From assembly GCF_016907655.1 (NCBI RefSeq), contig NZ_JAFBCL010000001.1, forward strand, positions 1,922,001 through 1,986,000: a stretch of 64,000 nt of DNA. Reading direction: 5' to 3'. Below the pieces are notes generated by a model. The model made no database searches. It had not been told where the DNA came from and saw only the letters and a list, made by a program, of their open reading frames with translations. Positions 16,060 through 23,320 of this stretch are shown piece by piece. The number at the start of each line of letters is the position of its first letter. Position 1 is the stretch's first letter. The stretch comes from Saccharothrix algeriensis (GTDB lineage Bacteria; Actinomycetota; Actinomycetes; Mycobacteriales; Pseudonocardiaceae). A program made the position numbers and the translations under genes.

Positions 16060-16075
16060 TTCACGGGTTCGTGAA
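16060..16075. promoter_or_regulatory. Palindrome in the P450 promoter region
   Basis: TTCACGGGTTCGTGAA has 6-bp perfect arms and a 4-nt centre. It lies about 50 nt upstream of the P450 start codon in an unusually AT-rich patch, where the -35 region is expected. Probably an operator for P450 expression; the regulator is unknown. Confidence 0.4.
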
Positions 16076-16126
16076 ACTTCTGTAGCTTGCAAAGCAGGTC
16101 CCTTAACGCACTGGGAGGTGTGCGAG

Positions 16127-17326
16127 ATGACCGGAACACTGCACCCCGAACTGCCCACGACCCGTGGCTCGGCGTTCGACCCGCCCTCGGAACTGGGGAG
16201 GCTCCGCGAGACCGAGCCGATCAGCAGGCTGCGGTTCCCCGACGGGCACCTGGGGTGGCTGATCACCAGCCACTCGCTGGCCCGCGCGATGCTCGCCGAC
16301 AACCGCTTCAGCAACCGCGCGGAGCTCCAGCACTCGCCGGTGCGCGTCGGCGGCCAGGTGCCCCCGGCGCCGGAACCCGCCAAGCCGGGCATGTTCATCT
16401 CCATGGACGGCAAGGAGCACGCGAAGTACCGCAAGCTGCTCACCGGCCAGTTCACCGTGCGGCGGATGAACCTGCTGGTGCCGCGCATCGAGCAGATCGT
16501 CGCGGAGCACCTGGCCGCGGTCCGGGCGGCCGGCCCGGGCGTCGACCTGGTGGCGGAGTTCGCGCTGCCCGTGCCGTCGATGGTGATCTGCGAGCTGCTG
16601 GGCGTCCCCTACGGGGAGCGGGACTCGTTCCAGAGCGACACCAGGACGGCGTTCACGCTCTCGAACGACTTCAAGGTCATCATGGAGGCGTTCCAGCGGA
16701 TCGAGGCGTTCGTCGCGGACCTCGTGCGGCGCAAGCACGAGGACCCGGGCGACGACATGCTGACCGGCCTGATCCAGACCGGTGAGCTGACCGACGAGGA
16801 GGTCGCCAACATGGGCCTCCTCCTGCTGATCGCCGGTCATGAGACGACGGCCAACATGCTCGGCATCGGCACGCTGGCGCTGCTGGAGCACCCGGAGCAG
16901 CTGGCGGCGCTGAAGGAGGACCCGTCGCTGATCGACAACGCCGTCGAGGAGCTGATGCGGTACCTGTCGATCATCCAGATCGGCCCGTCCCGGGTCGCGC
17001 TGGAGGACCTGGAGCTGGGCGGGGCGCAGATCAGGGCCGGCGAGATGGTCCTGATCTCCACCCCGGCCGCCAACCGCGACCCGGACCGGTACGAGCGGCC
17101 GGACGAGCTGGACGTCCGCCGGCCGGCGGGCGGGCACGTCGCCTTCGGCCACGGGGTGCACCAGTGCCTCGGCCAGCAGCTGGCGCGCATCGAGATGCGG
17201 ATCGGGTTCAGCGCGCTGTTCCGGGAGTTCCCGGACCTCCGGCTCGCGGTGCCCGCGTCCGAGGTGCCGTTGCGCTCGGACGCGGGTATCTACGGGGTGC
17301 ACAGCCTGCCAGTGGAGTTCTCATGA
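16127..17326 (+). CDS. Cytochrome P450
   Basis: A 399-aa bacterial class I P450 of CYP105/CYP107-like appearance. The I-helix motif LLIAGHETTANM (about 240), the ExxR motif EELMR (about 280) and the heme loop FGHGVHQCLGQQLAR (about 345) are intact. ATG 16127 is preferred over GTG 16118 because GGGAGG lies eight bases upstream. Its stop overlaps the start of a ferredoxin gene (ATGA), so it has a dedicated redox partner. The substrate is unknown; the neighbouring exporter and glycosyltransferase suggest secondary metabolism or xenobiotic handling. Confidence 0.94.
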   Translation: MTGTLHPELPTTRGSAFDPPSELGRLRETEPISRLRFPDGHLGWLITSHSLARAMLADNRFSNRAELQHSPVRVGGQVPPAPEPAKPGMFISMDGKEHAKYRKLLTGQFTVRRMNLLVPRIEQIVAEHLAAVRAAGPGVDLVAEFALPVPSMVICELLGVPYGERDSFQSDTRTAFTLSNDFKVIMEAFQRIEAFVADLVRRKHEDPGDDMLTGLIQTGELTDEEVANMGLLLLIAGHETTANMLGIGTLALLEHPEQLAALKEDPSLIDNAVEELMRYLSIIQIGPSRVALEDLELGGAQIRAGEMVLISTPAANRDPDRYERPDELDVRRPAGGHVAFGHGVHQCLGQQLARIEMRIGFSALFREFPDLRLAVPASEVPLRSDAGIYGVHSLPVEFS

Positions 17327-17514
17327 GGATCGAGGTCGACCCGGGCCGCTGCGTGGGGTCCGGCATGTGCGCCCTGACCGACCCCGCGGTGTTCGACCAG
17401 GACGAGGCGGACGGCACCGTGGTGCTGCTCGACCCGACCGCGGCCGGGCACGAGGAGCAGGCCCGGGAAGCGGCGCACCTGTGCCCTTCCGGGGCCATCC
17501 GGGTCGTGGAGTAG
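17323..17514 (+). CDS. Ferredoxin, P450 redox partner
   Basis: A 63-aa [3Fe-4S]-type ferredoxin of the kind encoded directly after CYP105-like P450 genes. Cluster ligands are in RCVGSGMC and in CPSGAI near the C-terminus; the third position of the usual CxxxxxC...CP set agrees with a 3Fe cluster. ATG overlaps the P450 stop and GGAG lies five bases upstream. It delivers electrons to the P450. Confidence 0.92.
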   Translation: MRIEVDPGRCVGSGMCALTDPAVFDQDEADGTVVLLDPTAAGHEEQAREAAHLCPSGAIRVVE

Positions 17515-17588
17515 GGCTCGGCCCGAAGGCCGCCGGGACCGCGCCGGTCCCGGCGACCTCCGGGCCCGATGGCATCCGGGCCCCCAGG

Positions 17589-17656
17589 AGCCGCGCCCCA
17601 CGCGGCGGCGCTTCAGCTCTCACCTCAAGCCGCGCTCCGCGCGGCGGCGCTTCAGC
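17589..17656. repeat. 29-nt direct repeat, two copies
   Basis: 17589-17617 and 17628-17656 are identical except for two bases; both end with GCGGCGGCGCTTCAGC. The 39-nt period is a multiple of three, so the reverse strand repeats a short Ala/Pro/Arg peptide, but no start or conserved gene is visible. Confidence 0.6.
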
Positions 17657-17670
17657 GCAGCCTCGTGCCT

Positions 17671-17865
17671 CGTGTTCTCCCCGTACGGCCTGGGCGCAGC
17701 CCAATCATCTTTGTCGGGGGGTGTCAAGCACGCTTCACCGCTTGACACCCCCCGACAAAGATGATTGCCTCCGGCAGGCCGTACGGGGAGAACACGACGC
17801 ACTTCCCTCCTCCTTGGGGGCCTCCCGGCCGCTCTTCATACTTGGGTCCCGCACCGATCCGGGTG
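17671..17865 (-). repeat. Long palindromic element, copy 1
   Basis: Outer arms 17671-17692 and 17775-17796 are perfect 22-nt inverted repeats (CGTGTTCTCCCCGTACGG... and complement). Inner arms 17703-17729 and 17740-17766 are perfect 27-nt inverted repeats around a 10-nt loop. On the minus strand a 34-codon frame (17839 to 17735) starts MKSGREAPKEEG and runs through SCSPRT into the palindrome; its upstream flank (GSVR before the ATG) resembles copy 3. Inner arm sequence differs from the other copies but stays fully self-complementary. Confidence 0.8.
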
Positions 17866-17867
17866 AG

Positions 17868-18082
17868 ATTTGGTGCTGTACCGATCTAAGCTGAAGAGCT
17901 TAAAAGAGTCCTCGCCGGACAGGCAGGCCGCCAAGGAGAAGGAAGAGCAAGAGCGGTCGTGTTCCCCCCGCATGACCTGTCAAAGACGACCATGCTTTCT
18001 TGGGGGGTGCAAGCGAAAAGCGTGCTTGCACCCCCCAAGAAAGCATGGTAGCCCTCCGGGCAGGCCATACGGGGAGAACACG
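17868..18082 (+). repeat. Long palindromic element, copy 2
   Basis: Outer arms 17958-17979 and 18061-18082 pair with three mismatches. Inner arms 17989-18014 and 18024-18049 are perfect 26-nt inverted repeats around a 9-nt loop (GAAAAGCGT, the complement of the copy-3 loop). The ~60-nt left flank matches the copy-3 flank in opposite orientation with few changes, one 6-nt insertion and a one-base frameshift, and encodes KESSPDRQAAKEKEEQE then RSCSPRM. It is therefore inverted relative to copies 1 and 3. Confidence 0.8.
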
Positions 18083-18161
18083 AGAGCACCGGACTGCACG
18101 GGGCGTGCCGAAAACCCTAAAGCTAAAAGCCACGGGCTGGAAGTGGTGTGAGGCCGGGGGC

Positions 18162-18509
18162 CTAGAGGGAGAGGTGCAGGCGGAGTGCCTCGTCCAGCTG
18201 CTTCAGCACGGCGGGCGGGAGGGCGCCGATCCGGGAGCGCAGGCGGGCTGCCGCCACCGTGCGCACCTGCTCCGCCTGGGCCTTGGAGTCCGAGCCCAGC
18301 CCGCAGTCCTTGGCGGGCAGCAGGACCTGGAACGGGTACACGCGGGTGGTGTTGGAGGTGATCGGGACGACGGTCACGACGCCTCGGCCGCCCCGTCCGG
18401 CGGCTCGGTTGGCCGCGTCGTTGCTCACGACCACGGCGGGTCGGGTCTTGTTGGCCTCCGCGCCCAGCGCGGGGTCCAGGTCCACCCAGTAGATGTCACC
18501 GCGGCGCAT
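18162..18509 (-). CDS. mazF: MazF/PemK-family endoribonuclease toxin
   Basis: A 115-aa MazF-type toxin starting MRRGDIYWVDLDPALG, with RPAVVVSND (about 28) and the PITSNT segment (about 55), all family hallmarks. MazF toxins cleave mRNA or tRNA at specific sequences when the antitoxin is lost. ATG 18509 lies within the 3' end of the antitoxin gene, giving an antitoxin-first coupled module; GTG 18518 is an alternative. The target sequence cannot be predicted. Confidence 0.9.
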   Translation of the reverse strand: MRRGDIYWVDLDPALGAEANKTRPAVVVSNDAANRAAGRGGRGVVTVVPITSNTTRVYPFQVLLPAKDCGLGSDSKAQAEQVRTVAAARLRSRIGALPPAVLKQLDEALRLHLSL

Positions 18510-18726
18510 CGACGACACCGTCTGGCGTTGTCACGTCCCACATCTCGCCTGCGCCCTCGGCTTCCCACTCGTCCCACGCACCGGCGTAGGCGTTCTCCAG
18601 ACCGGCTTCCCTCAGCAGGGTGATCGCCTGGTGGATCACCGACGACCGCGACGCGCTGTGGTGTTGCCGAAGGTAGTGATCGACGAACTCTACGTCTTCC
18701 TCGGGCAGGCTCACACTGATTTTCAT
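18496..18726 (-). CDS. mazE: Ribbon-helix-helix antitoxin of the MazEF module
   Basis: A 76-aa protein with an N-terminal ribbon-helix-helix DNA-binding fold (KISVSLPEEDVEFVDHYL...SRSSVIHQAITLLRE) and an acidic C-terminal tail (WDEWEAEG) that should wrap the toxin. It precedes and overlaps mazF. RHH antitoxins autorepress their operon; the operator would lie just upstream of 18726 but no clear repeat is evident. Confidence 0.87.
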   Translation of the reverse strand: MKISVSLPEEDVEFVDHYLRQHHSASRSSVIHQAITLLREAGLENAYAGAWDEWEAEGAGEMWDVTTPDGVVDAPR

Positions 18727-18748
18727 ACCGCCGATGCTACCGGCGGTC

Positions 18749-20599
18749 CTACCCGGTGGCTACCTCGGCGGAACCGGTGCGGGTGACCGTGTGCCAGCGC
18801 ACCGGGGTGCCGTGCAGGGCGGTGACCAGCGACCTCAGCACCACCAGGTAGGTGAGCTGGCGGTAGGCCACCTGCTGGAGCGGGAACGTCCAGAGCGGCT
18901 TGAGCGACTCGCCGTCGAGCCTGAGGGCGTACCCGGCGCTCAACGTCTGCACCAGCAGGAACGCCCCCCAGACCGCCAACGCCCACGGCGCGTCCGCGAT
19001 GAACGCCCCGTACAGCACGAACACGTCCAGCGCGGGCGCCAGCAGCGGCAGCGCGGTGTGGAACAGCAGCAGGTAGACCAGGCCCAGCCGCCCCATCCGG
19101 CCGCGGGCCGCGCGGTGCTTCCACATCGACTGGAACGTCCCGTAGGACCACCGGCAGCGCTGCTTGTACAGCCCCCGGACGCCGGTCGGCACCTCGGTCC
19201 ACGCCCGTGCGCCCGGCTCGTAGACGACCCGCCACCCGGCACGGGTGATGGCCATGGTCACGTCGGTGTCCTCGGCGAGGGTGTCCGCGCTGATGCCGCC
19301 CACCTCGTCCAGCGCCGAGCGCCGGAACGCGCCGATCGCGCCGGGGATCGTCGGCAGGCAGCCCAGGGCGTTGAGGATCTGCCGGTCCAGGTTGGACCCG
19401 GCGCAGTACTCCAGGTGCTGCCACCGCCCGAACAGCCCGCGCCGGTTGGCCACCTTCACGTTGCCCGACACCGCGCCGACGCCGTCCTCGCCGAGCGGGC
19501 GCACCACGGCCGACACCGTGTCGGCGCCGAACACCGTGTCGCCGTCGACCAGCACCAGCACGTCGTGGCGCGCCAACGCGATCCCGGCGTTCAGGGCGGC
19601 GGGCTTGCCGGCGTTCCCCTGCCGGTGCACGCGCACGCCCGGCAGCCCCAGCGCCGCCACCAGGTCGCCGGTGCCGTCGGTGGAGCCGTCGTCCACGACG
19701 ACCACCTCCACCTCCGCGGGGTGCTCCGACGCCGTGATCGACCGCACGGTGGCGACGATGTTCGCCGCCTCGTTGAACGCGGGCACCACCACCGACACCG
19801 CGGGCGCGTGGGCGGGCGGCGGCGGCGCCTCCCGGCGCAGTCGTCGGGACGTGTGCGCCAAGCCGAGTTGCAGCACCGTCCGGAGCAGGGCGAGCACCGC
19901 CACCACACCGCTGAGCACGCCCAGCAGCACCGCGATCGCCCCGCCGCGCCACTGCGCGAACGCCAGGGCGTGGCCGGTGATCCGCGGGCCGAACCCGGCC
20001 TCCCCGTGCGCGCCGGCCCGGCCGGTCGCCTCGGTCAGCGGCACGAACCGGTGGTCGGGCCACCGGTCCGCGAGCAGGCCCACCGCGCCGGGCGCGCTGC
20101 TGGTCACGTGCAGCCGCACCGCGCGGCGGACGTCGGCGGCGGCGGCGATCGCCGACGGGTCGGGCACCACCGCGTCCGGGGTGCCCGGGTCCGGCTCGGC
20201 CAGGGCGGTGCGCAGGCCGGTCGCCGCCGCCAGGGCCGCGCGGCTGAACGCCGGGTCCACCGCGCCGTCCGGCCCCGCGCGGAACGCGCCGACGCCGACC
20301 TCGTGGCCCTCGGCGACCATCCGGCGCACCAGCTCCGGGTGGGCGTTGACCGCCGCGCCGATCACGAAGAACGTCGCCCGCAGCCGCCGGGCCGCCAGCT
20401 CGTCCAGCAGCCGGGGCGTGTAGCGGGCGTCCGGGCCGCCGTGGAACACCAGCGCGACCACGCCCGGCGCCACCGGTTCGGCCGCCGCCGCGGGCGGGCG
20501 CGGCGACGCGGGCGGGATCGCGGTCGCGTGGGCGTGGAAGGCCAGCGCGCCCAGCAGCAGCACCAGGCCGACCAGCAGCGAGATCCAGTGCGCCCTCAC
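18749..20599 (-). CDS. Membrane glycosyltransferase family 2 fused to a degenerate NodB deacetylase-like domain
   Basis: A 616-aa protein. A signal-anchor helix (about 5-25) is followed by a NodB-like domain (about 45-190) keeping TFFVIGAAVNAHPELVRRM, but the catalytic FDDGP is FHGGP and the metal-binding GNHTxxH is GVGAF, so deacetylase activity is doubtful. A second membrane segment leads to a processive GT2 domain (about 255-490) with VVPAFNEAANI, VVVDDGSTDGTG, LVDGDT, EDTD and the QRCRW motif, then further membrane helices. It resembles cellulose or hyaluronan synthase-type enzymes. The GTG start overlaps a small membrane protein gene, so they are coupled. Confidence 0.86.
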   Translation of the reverse strand: MRAHWISLLVGLVLLLGALAFHAHATAIPPASPRPPAAAAEPVAPGVVALVFHGGPDARYTPRLLDELAARRLRATFFVIGAAVNAHPELVRRMVAEGHEVGVGAFRAGPDGAVDPAFSRAALAAATGLRTALAEPDPGTPDAVVPDPSAIAAAADVRRAVRLHVTSSAPGAVGLLADRWPDHRFVPLTEATGRAGAHGEAGFGPRITGHALAFAQWRGGAIAVLLGVLSGVVAVLALLRTVLQLGLAHTSRRLRREAPPPPAHAPAVSVVVPAFNEAANIVATVRSITASEHPAEVEVVVVDDGSTDGTGDLVAALGLPGVRVHRQGNAGKPAALNAGIALARHDVLVLVDGDTVFGADTVSAVVRPLGEDGVGAVSGNVKVANRRGLFGRWQHLEYCAGSNLDRQILNALGCLPTIPGAIGAFRRSALDEVGGISADTLAEDTDVTMAITRAGWRVVYEPGARAWTEVPTGVRGLYKQRCRWSYGTFQSMWKHRAARGRMGRLGLVYLLLFHTALPLLAPALDVFVLYGAFIADAPWALAVWGAFLLVQTLSAGYALRLDGESLKPLWTFPLQQVAYRQLTYLVVLRSLVTALHGTPVRWHTVTRTGSAEVATG

Positions 20600-20730
20600 A
20601 GGGCGTGCTCGAACACCGTGACGACGATCACGCCGGCGAAGCCGACCAGCCCCGCCGCCAGGGCGACGCCGAGCACGCGCATCAGCCCCCGGCGCCTGCC
20701 CGTCTCGTCGACGAAGACCTGCTTTGCCAC
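20596..20730 (-). CDS. Small single-pass membrane protein
   Basis: A 44-aa protein with a basic N-terminal part (MAKQVFVDETGRRRG) and one hydrophobic helix (about 17-40). Six consecutive G residues lie six bases before GTG 20730. Its stop overlaps the glycosyltransferase start (GTGA) and its start lies within the 3' end of the upstream membrane protein gene. It may be an accessory subunit of the glycosyltransferase; this is inferred only from operon position. Confidence 0.65.
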   Translation of the reverse strand: MAKQVFVDETGRRRGLMRVLGVALAAGLVGFAGVIVVTVFEHAL

Positions 20731-21086
20731 CACGTTCCCCCCACGCGCACCGCCGCGACGACCGCACCGGCCCCGACCGCGACCGCCATCGACGGGAACC
20801 CGCGGACCACGAGCGGCGCGGCCGTGACGGCCAACTCCCGCAACGACCCCGCTCCGGCGGCGGCCACCACGACCACCGCCGACGCGCACAGCACCGGGGG
20901 CGCGGGCACGACCGTCCACAGCCCCACCGGCCGCACCGCCGCCGCGGCGGCGATCGCGCCCACCACGAGGAAGACCCCGAACACCGGACCCGGCCGCCCG
21001 CCCTCCACCCAGGCGCCCGCCGCGGTGAGCACCGCCGACACCCCGAGGGCGGCCAGGCTCGGCAGGTGTGAGATCCGGTCGACCAC
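20682..21086 (-). CDS. Four-helix membrane protein, DUF6542-like
   Basis: A 134-aa protein with four hydrophobic stretches and a short basic tail (WWQSRSSSTRRAGAGG). Similar small membrane proteins (DUF6542) accompany cell-envelope genes in actinomycetes; the match is by impression. GTG 21086 has AGGGGG four bases upstream; ATG 21104 is an alternative. It heads the glycosyltransferase operon and diverges from the LCP gene. Confidence 0.6.
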   Translation of the reverse strand: MVDRISHLPSLAALGVSAVLTAAGAWVEGGRPGPVFGVFLVVGAIAAAAAVRPVGLWTVVPAPPVLCASAVVVVAAAGAGSLRELAVTAAPLVVRGFPSMAVAVGAGAVVAAVRVGGTWWQSRSSSTRRAGAGG

Positions 21087-21140
21087 GCAACCCCCTGCGC
21101 CCATGACCGCCCTAGGCTACGCGACCGGGGGGTGTGCTCG

Positions 21141-22250
21141 TTGCGTCGATTCTCACTGGTGGTGGCCAGGACGGCCTGGGTCGCGCTGGCCGCGGCGGTG
21201 CTCGTCGCGTCCGGGGTGGCCTGGACCACCTACCGCGACCTGGACGAGGGGGTGCGGCGCTCGCACGCCATCCCGGAGGACGCGCCGCGGACCGGGGGCG
21301 GGTTCACCGTGCTGCTGATCGGGCTGACCACCCGGCGGGACCTGGACGGCGGCGCGCCGGCGGACGAGGTGCTGGAGCGGCTGCACGCCGGCGACGTGGA
21401 CCGGGGCGGCTACAACGCGAACACGCTCATCCTGCTGCACGTGCCGGCCGACGGCTCGCCCGCGACGGCGCTGTCCGTGCCGAGGGACAACCACGCGGTG
21501 CTGCACGGGGTGCCCGGCGCGCCGCGGGAGAAGATCAAGGAAGCCTACGGCCGGGCCAAGCTGGCCGAGGAGGAGCGGCTGGTCGCCGAGGGCGGCCACG
21601 ACGCGGCGGAGCTGGAGTGGCTCGGCCGCGAGGCCGGGCGGCGGGCGCAGGTGGCGACGGTGCGCGAGTTCACCGGCGTGCCGGTGGACGCGCTGGCGGA
21701 GCTGAGCCTGACCGGCTTCTACCACCTGGCCGACGCGCTGGGCGGCGTCGAGGTGTGCCTGCGGCGGGCGACCGCGGACCGGGAGTTCTCCGGCGCCGAC
21801 TTCCCCGCCGGGCCGCAGCGGCTCGACGCCGCCCAGGCGCTCGCGTTCGTGCGGCAGCGGCACGGCCTGGCGCACGGCGACCTGGACCGGACGCGCCGGC
21901 AGCAGGCGTTCCTCCGGGCGGTGCTGCACCGCGCGCGGGAGCGGGGCGTGGCCGCGCTCGGCCCGGTGGTGGACGTGGCCAAGCGGAACGTCGTGCTGTC
22001 GCGGGGCTGGGACGTGCTCGACCTCGGCGGCCGGGTGACCGACGTGCGGTTCCACACCCTGCCGATCACCGGCGGGCCCGACCGGGACGGGGCGGGGGCC
22101 ATGCGGGCGGCCGTGGCGGAGGCGCTGGGCCGGGCCGCCCCGCCGGCGCAGGCCGCGCCCCGCACCGCACCCGACCCCGTGCCCGATCCCACGCCGGGGC
22201 CCGCCACCACCGCCCCGCCGACCGCCGACGGCCTGCCCTGCGTCGACTGA
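21141..22250 (+). CDS. LytR-CpsA-Psr (LCP) family cell-wall glycopolymer ligase
   Basis: A 369-aa type II membrane protein with an N-terminal anchor (about 5-25) and an extracellular LCP domain. The polyprenyl-phosphate binding Arg/Asp motif SVPRDNHA, then the usual KIKEAYGRAK helix and the FVRQRHGLAHGDLDRTRRQQAFL motif are present. LCP enzymes transfer glycopolymers from lipid carriers to peptidoglycan or arabinogalactan. The Pro/Thr-rich tail is probably in the wall. TTG 21141 is chosen because a run of G lies eight bases upstream; GTG 21132 is alternative. It pairs naturally with the divergent glycosyltransferase operon. Confidence 0.9.
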   Translation: MRRFSLVVARTAWVALAAAVLVASGVAWTTYRDLDEGVRRSHAIPEDAPRTGGGFTVLLIGLTTRRDLDGGAPADEVLERLHAGDVDRGGYNANTLILLHVPADGSPATALSVPRDNHAVLHGVPGAPREKIKEAYGRAKLAEEERLVAEGGHDAAELEWLGREAGRRAQVATVREFTGVPVDALAELSLTGFYHLADALGGVEVCLRRATADREFSGADFPAGPQRLDAAQALAFVRQRHGLAHGDLDRTRRQQAFLRAVLHRARERGVAALGPVVDVAKRNVVLSRGWDVLDLGGRVTDVRFHTLPITGGPDRDGAGAMRAAVAEALGRAAPPAQAAPRTAPDPVPDPTPGPATTAPPTADGLPCVD

Positions 22251-22627
22251 CCGCGGTGTCGACCACGGCCTTCGCGAACGGCTCGGGAGCGAAAGCGGTG
22301 CCGACGCGGCCGTCGACCTGATCGACGGCAAGGGAGGAGTGCCGATCCCGCGGGCGGCGATCCGCGGCAGGCGCTCCGGCGAACCGCAGCGGGAGCCGAC
22401 CGGGGATCGGGGAAGGCGCTCACCCGGCAATCGCGGGGTCGAGGACCGGCGAACCGCGTGGAGCGCTCGCCGGGCGTGTCGTTCGGCGAGGCGCTGGAAC
22501 CGCTGGGCGCGCAGGGCTCCCGCGACCGTTCCCGGATCGGGCCCGACGTGCGAATCTCTTCCCCGGAAGCGTGAACGCGGCAGGATCCGACCCCGTGGGC
22601 GGATGACGACCGGCACGATGGAGCGCC
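22251..22627. other. Intergenic region without a clear gene
   Basis: No complete gene is seen. On the minus strand, 22252-22340 reads in one frame as VDGRVGTAFAPEPFAKAVVD..., which looks protein-like but has no preceding gene body, so it could be a decayed 3' end. The elements GGCGAACCGC and GCGCTCSCCGG recur imperfectly. The Shine-Dalgarno GGAG for the Crp/Fnr gene lies at the right edge. Confidence 0.4.
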
Positions 22628-23269
22628 ATGCCCGACCACCCTCCCGACCGGGGCCGAGCGGAGATCCGCGCCGCCGGGCGGTCCGCGCCGTTCCGCAAGG
22701 GCGAGCGGCTCATCACCGCCGGCACCCCCAGCGACGAGGTGCTGCTCGTGGAGAGCGGCCTGCTCAAGGCCCTGCTGCCCGGCCTCGGCGTGGAGCCGCT
22801 GGTCAGCCTGCTCGGGCCGGGTGACGTGGTCGGCGAGCTGGGCGTGATCAACGGCCGGCCGCGCAGCGCGCACGTGGTCGCGCTGTCCGCCGGCCGCGCC
22901 GTGCACCTGGCCGCGAGCGCGTTCCTGCGGCTGCGCGCGCAGAGCGAGGACGTGAACGCCCTGGTCGACCAGACGGGGCTCAAGCGGCAGCGCGACGCCG
23001 ACGAGCGGCAGCTCGCGCAGACCCGCGACGTGCCCGCGCGGGTGGCGTCGGTGCTGCTGAAGTGGGCGACCGAGCTGGGCCGCCCGACCGACGCCGGGCT
23101 GCGGCTGGACGGGTTGAGCCAGCGCGACCTGGCCGACGCCGTCGCGGCGTCGGAGAAGAGCGTGGAGACCGCGCTCGGCGCGCTGCGGGCGCGGGGCCTG
23201 CTGCGCACCTCGCGGCGGTGCTTCGTGCTCACCGACCCGTCGGCGCTGGCCCGCTCCCTGGACCGCTGA
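22628..23269 (+). CDS. Crp/Fnr-family transcriptional regulator
   Basis: A 213-aa protein with an N-terminal cyclic-nucleotide-binding beta-roll (FRKGERLITAG...PGDVVGELGVINGRPRSAHVVAL) and a C-terminal winged helix (LSQRDLADAVAASEKSVETALGALRARGLL). The phosphate-binding cassette is not the canonical RxS arrangement, though NGRPRSAHV occupies that place. GGAG lies four bases before ATG. The next gene, 51 nt downstream, is a nucleotide-cyclase-like protein, so a cNMP-responsive pair is plausible. Confidence 0.87.
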   Translation: MPDHPPDRGRAEIRAAGRSAPFRKGERLITAGTPSDEVLLVESGLLKALLPGLGVEPLVSLLGPGDVVGELGVINGRPRSAHVVALSAGRAVHLAASAFLRLRAQSEDVNALVDQTGLKRQRDADERQLAQTRDVPARVASVLLKWATELGRPTDAGLRLDGLSQRDLADAVAASEKSVETALGALRARGLLRTSRRCFVLTDPSALARSLDR

Positions 23270-23320
23270 ACCCGCGATTTCCGGGGAACGGCCGCCGGGA
23301 CCGGGCGGAAAATCACCCGC

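Larger units (their letters stand above)
17515..18161. repeat. Gene-free repeat nest between ferredoxin and mazF
   Basis: About 650 nt without a convincing gene. It holds a 29-nt direct repeat and two long palindromic elements placed head to head. The same element occurs a third time near 44.2 kb. Several short frames run through it but none shares coding signal beyond the short flank described for the elements. Confidence 0.75.

Noticed and set aside
17589..18082. CRISPR array
   Set aside because: The repeats are palindromic pairs and one 29-nt direct repeat, without regular spacers or cas genes.
17671..18082. Insertion sequence or integron
   Set aside because: No transposase, integrase or target-site duplication is visible. 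The palindromes are internal hairpins rather than terminal repeats of a gene-carrying element.
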